DNA of 64,000 nt, from NCBI GenBank assembly GCA_021014945.1, contig MU266361.1:62001-126000 (forward strand), given 5' to 3'. The translations under genes were made by a program, and so were the position numbers. How positions within the stretch are numbered: position 1 is the first letter of the stretch; the number at the start of each line of letters is the position of its first letter. Source of the stretch: Leucogyrophana mollusca (taxonomy: Eukaryota; Basidiomycota; Agaricomycetes; Boletales). Below the pieces are notes generated by a model. That model saw only the letters and a list, made by a program, of their open reading frames with translations. It did not search any database and was not told where the DNA came from. Below, in pieces: positions 59,746 through 64,000 of the stretch.

Positions 59746-61237
59746 ATGGCCCGTGTTCTCATGGCCTTGCTCATTCTCGTCTGTGTCCTTCAAGTTCATG
59801 CGCACCCGATGACTTTCTTCCTCCACAAGCTATCAGCCACTTCACCGGAAGGAAACTGGCTGTGGGGCTGGGTCTGGGGAGCCGAGAGCACCGTTTCTAT
59901 CGTGGACCGATCCCCTCCCCTCACATTTCACTCGAGACCTGCTGCTTTTGGGACGGAACTAAACGAGCCTCTCCTCGGTTATGTCATCCCACTCTCTTCA
60001 TTCACGAAGCCCTGCAAGGGTAACCAAACCACTGATCACGACTCGAACTCGGGGTGTCCGTCATTGTGTGTCTCTGGTCCTCATGAACCTGATCCAACTG
60101 AGACCTGGATCGCTTTGGTGCAAAGAGGAGGGTGCGCTTTCGTTGAGAAGGTGATCCAGATCTACATAGATGAGCACACATGGTCTGACAACGTCTTCCA
60201 GGTGCGGGAGGCTCAGCGCTTGGGCGCCAAAGCCGTGGTGGTTGGCGGCGAGAATCCGGATCTAAGTGGCCTACCCGATACCCTAGTGAACATGTATAGT
60301 AAAGGTAAGACGATCCTCGACATATGTCGGACTTTCCTCAGTTTCTCAAACAGGTGACGCTTCTGACGTCACAATCCATTCAACCTACATCAAATATTCG
60401 GATTACAAGGACCTTTCCGTGCTCATCAAGTCCTCGACGACCTCTCACGCTGGCCTCCAGACTCTTTCCCTCTTGATCACCACTCAATATTCAGCATGGG
60501 AATGGTATTCGTGCGTACACCTTTGTGTAATTTGACTTGATACTAATGGATACCCCGTTTTTCAGCCCTATCATAACGTTCATCGTCATACTTATTCTTC
60601 CTTCGTGCTTAACATTTATCACCCTCCTAATCCATCGTGTCCGTATGGCCCGTGCAGCTCAACGAGATCGCGCTCCAGAAGGTATCGTTAAAAATCTCCC
60701 GTGGAGAGTATGGAATGGTACTGCTTGGGAAAAGCACGAAGGAACGGTCTTGCCTACCCACCCTTCCACTTCCACAAACGAAGCTGACTTGGAGTCGGGA
60801 GTCCCTGAACAAAGCGAATCTCATCCATCCACATCTCACGAGGCGGAGCCTGGTGTTGCGGTACCATGGTGCGAGACGCAGGTAGAGTGTGCGATATGCC
60901 TTTCGGAGTTCGTGAAAGGAGATCGTGTGCGAGAACTACCCTGCCATCACATCTTCCACCTAGATGAGGTGGATGCGTGGCTGATCAATCGCAAGAAGCT
61001 CGTGAGTCCCAATACTCCCTGCAATCACTGAATCCGACTAACCCAAAAACCAAGTGTCCTGTTTGCAAGGCGGATGTGACGCAGCCCTGGCATCTCTCTC
61101 ATGGTGGTAAATCGCCTGCTTCTCCCAGTGATGGCGAAGAACCCAGTGTGCAAGTAACATCACGCCCCACGACCCCTCCTGCGACCGAACGTACACCCCT
61201 TCTTCGCAATCACGACCAGAGTGTTGACTCATCATGA
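59746..61237 (+). CDS. PA-TM-RING ubiquitin ligase
   Basis: The signal peptide is MARVLMALLILVCVLQVHAHP. A lumenal protease-associated (PA) domain has LGYVIPLSS, WIALVQRGGCAFVEKV, REAQRLGAKAVVVGGENPD. One membrane segment (ITFIVILILPSCLTFITLLI, after an intron near 60510-60565) is followed by a cytosolic WRVWNGTAWEKHEG stretch. The RING-H2 finger is VECAICLSEFVKGDRVRELPC, HHIFHLDEVDAWL and, across an intron, CPVCKADV. A Ser/Pro/Thr tail ends DQSVDSS (stop 61237). The arrangement is that of endosomal or vacuolar E3 ligases such as RNF13 and Tul1-like proteins. The 51-bp intron inside the PA domain (60151-60201) is a multiple of three with no stop, so it could be retained; homology favours splicing. 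Confidence 0.9.
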
Positions 61238-62125
61238 CGACGTGCTATCTTTGCTTGTATTATTTTGTAACATAATACCGTGCCACTGTTGGATTCGGAT
61301 TGCTCTAGTGTGTCCTTACGAGTCTCCATTTCTTGCGCTACTTTGGGCACTCCTCTTAAATGTGAAAAGCTTTGTTGCAGTTGTTTGCTTGCAAGTTCCA
61401 TGCGAGCTTCACGTGCCATATTTCTCCCGGTTGGTTGCAAGGAACCTTTTTGCCTAATCGGGTTTCGCTGTCACTCAACTCCAGGTTTGTTGTCCGCAAA
61501 CGGCGAGAGTGCCACAGACTCCACGACAATAATGGAACCAAGGTACGTATGGACATCTTGTTTTCCGGGCTCGTACACTGCCCTGCAGCGAACAATTAGG
61601 GACTTAGATACGATGACGGTCGGCGCTACGGTCACAACATCCAGGCCCGAGGCATTCCCAACCGCAGCTGTGCGAGTCCGAACGTGACCTCATTGTTCAG
61701 GTGTATTTTTTGATTCACAACGTGTTTCCCTTTCCCCTTGCGAGCGACGGCTTCTCACTGATCCGAGTCAAAGAGCTATATCTCCCCAAGGAACGCATGG
61801 ACAGAAAGTTTGTATCGAGATGTTCATTCGCTGAGGCAGTCGACGTAGTTATTTATTGACCTGGCCCCAAACTAGGCTGGTTTCGGATTTAGCCATTGTC
61901 TGTTATGCTCTTGATCTTGCCGGGAAACGGACATCCACAGATGGGCCAACTTTCATCTCATGGTCTCTTTGTTTCACTTGGATGTCAACGAGAGCTTTGT
62001 CTGACGTCGTCACCGCAAAGTTTGAACGTCTCTCTTAACGTCGTCCTTGGTTTTTGCCTTGCATTGTATCTTGCTTTATGCACCCTCGTCCTGCCTTTGG
62101 TCACTGAGTTATCACATCTGCTGCA
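61238..62125. other. Intergenic, no gene recognised
   Basis: Nearly 900 bp with open frames of up to 135 codons but no conserved sequence. Serves as terminator and promoter space between two plus-strand genes. Confidence 0.45.
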
Positions 62126-63982
62126 ATGGATCAAATTGTAGGTGTCCCGTTGTCTGAAAAGCAGCTAGGTAAGTTGTCTGTTCTATCGTCTGGAACCTTC
62201 CTCTGAGCACTTGTTCTTACTACAGTCCCAGAAGACGACGAACACGCTACGCCTATTCTTCCTGTTGCTAAACAAGTCGAAATCGATGCACCCTCTGTTC
62301 GCGGGACAATTGTTTGCCGCTATTTTCGGGCAGGCTATTGTCGGCGCGGTTCAGCTTGTCAATTTGGCCACCCAGTTGGCCAAGGAACTGAAGGTAGGTA
62401 ACCAAATAATCGCAGCACAACTTATCTTTACATTCGAGGATGATCTCCAATAGCTCCCGAAGTAAGGAAAGAAGCCAGTAGAAGTCATGGTCAGTAACGG
62501 TCCAAAATTATATTATACTGGTGCTGATGCTGACGCACTTTGGCCAATCCACCTAGTTGTAGCGCCTGTGTATTTTCCTCGCCCTTTCCCGTCCTCTGGC
62601 TGGCATCCGTCGTCTCCAACTTGGTGCCCGTACGGCCCCCCATTCCCCTTACCTCCGCCCTATAGCTTGCCAGGAATTCCACTGACCCGAGGTGCCATCC
62701 TGCAGCACACAGAATCAGACTTTGTGTCTGCTGTCAGCGAGCGTTCTTCGAGTGCATCTTCGGGTTTATCAGAGAGGGTTACAGACTCAAGGCTGACGGA
62801 AGCACCCAAAAGTCACCACTCAGCACACGCGCCGTATTACATCGGTGCAAGCGGTGGAGCAAATATTTCCCTTCCATTCGCTGCATCTGAAGCTCTTCGC
62901 GGTATTCCAGTATATAGCCCGTATCCTGCCCATGTTACTACCGCTCTTTACCCTCAACTTCAATCCCGACCCCAGGCGGCGGACACTAGGCGAAAGCCTA
63001 TGGCATACAAAAGTCAGTAATGTCTCTGTGTCGAAATTAGCTTAGGTTTACCTTCTACACACTAGCGAAACCGTGCAGATTTTTCTCAGCAAAGGGATCC
63101 TGCGTGAACGGCGAGATGTGCACATTGTGAGTATCATGTCTAGTCAGTGAACATTTAGATCTCAGACCATCTAGCATACATGATCTCGGTGACAGTTCCG
63201 GCACCGCGGATAGCGCTTTGAGTGACGTTGATTCCGACTCTCGGCCAGAGCTACCTGCAAAGCCCACAACAGTTTACGAGGACAGTAAAGCGAAAGATTA
63301 TTATCCAATAACGTGGCGAGTAGTTGGAGGCGGAGTGATGATGGGTGGCAACCGTAGGTCCTGCGCCTCTCCTGCTGAACGTTCTGATGTTCTCAACTTA
63401 TCCAGGACAAATGTGCAAGGCGTACACAGGAGGATATTGCAAATATGGTGACGACTGCAAGTTTGCCCATGAAACTGAATTGGAGACATACCGTACGTGC
63501 ATTAATTGTATCCTGGATCGATAATTCAATCGGCCACTGCGTCAGCTGATGGCCTTGTGCAACTCAAGTCGCGGAGGAAGCAGAGCTCGGCGACACAGAA
63601 AGCACTTATCGCACAAGCTCTTGTTGAGGTCTCTCAGACCGGTGCCTTCCGACCGAGTCCCGTGCGTAGAGAGCGCAAAAAGAAAACCGGGAAACATCCC
63701 CCTGTATCTGAGGCTACATGTGAGCCTGGACCTCACAAGAATGATCCCGAGGTCACGGAGAAAGCTCCAACCACCCTCGACGAGCAAGGCGAAAATGTAA
63801 AAGAAGCGGGGGTAGAGACAGACGTCCATGTTCTTCCTACATCTCCAGCGCAGCATCGACGTTCCAGGTCAATGACGATACCTTCGTCTCCCCCTGCTGC
63901 TTCCAACGTACGTGCTCCATCTATTTGCAGGCTAGTCCTGACACCTATCATTATTGTATAGATATTCTCCGCTGAGCTTTGA
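62126..63982 (+). CDS. Protein with three CCCH zinc fingers
   Basis: The first exon is MDQIVGVPLSEKQL. The second gives APSVRGTIVCRYFRAGYCRRG and ACQFGHPVGQGTE, finger 1 (C-x7-C-x5-C-x3-H). A Pro/Ser-rich middle exon (62500-63013) ends MAYK and is spliced to TKPCRFFSAKGSCVNGEMC, then across an intron to TFIHDLGD, finger 2 (C-x8-C-x5-C-x3-H) with the classic leader YKTKPCRFF. After VVGGGVMMGGN and an intron comes QMCKAYTGGYCKYGDDC followed by KFAHETELE, finger 3 (C-x7-C-x5-C-x3-H). The C-terminal part is basic and Ser/Pro-rich (SRRKQSSATQKALIAQAL, RRERKKKTGK, HRRSRSMTIPSSPPAAS), and after a 54-nt intron ends NIFSAEL (stop 63982). Such proteins bind AU-rich or other single-stranded RNA and control mRNA stability or processing. 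The target is unknown. Confidence 0.85.
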
Positions 63983-64000
63983 TTCACTGGGCTGGGGGAC

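Overview
This is nuclear DNA from a filamentous basidiomycete, most likely an Agaricomycete (mushroom former). Genes are dense, lie on both strands and are broken by many short introns (about 45-70 nt, GT..AG, a few GC..AG). A nuclear tRNA carries an intron after position 37. The proteins are fungal housekeeping types (Mob2, Mlp1/TPR, Rna1, midasin, mitochondrial uS7). Three family I66 peptidase inhibitors, a family known from mushrooms, point to Agaricomycetes. There are no operons, CRISPR arrays or prokaryotic features.

Layout. 1-0.5 kb: 5' part of a homeodomain-like gene (minus, cut by the window edge). 0.6 kb: intron-containing tRNA-Lys. 1.1-5.4 kb: serine/threonine kinase with a long disordered tail. 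5.9-12.7 kb: Mlp1/TPR nuclear basket coiled coil (minus). 13-14 kb: mob2. 14.2-15.2 kb: phosphopantothenoylcysteine decarboxylase. 15.3-16.5 kb: DUF3605 protein (minus). 17-17.8 kb: mitochondrial ribosomal protein uS7m (minus).

18-28.5 kb is the accessory part: three I66 protease inhibitor paralogues in alternating orientation, a decayed internally deleted copy of a short-chain dehydrogenase, a small secreted cysteine-containing protein, and the intact short-chain dehydrogenase that matches the decayed copy. Long stretches here have no supportable gene. This is the most interesting area: local duplication, gene decay and GC-AG introns are all visible in it.

29-54 kb is conserved core: an uncharacterised helical protein, RanGAP (rna1) divergent from the giant midasin gene (16 kb), a cis-prenyltransferase divergent from a membrane-bound nucleotide pyrophosphatase/phosphodiesterase, and a SYLF-domain (Ysc84-type) protein. 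53.8-55.5 kb holds a poorly conserved gene. 55.5-57.7 kb is a secreted GH15 glucoamylase with a CBM20 starch-binding domain. After a 2-kb gap come a PA-TM-RING ubiquitin ligase and a protein with three CCCH zinc fingers that ends just inside the right edge.

The genes do not form one pathway. Gene models were built by reading splice sites and reading frames by eye, so internal exon borders are good where a conserved domain continues across the join and tentative at several N-termini. I found no clear undescribed multi-gene system; the inhibitor/dehydrogenase region is the best candidate for closer study.
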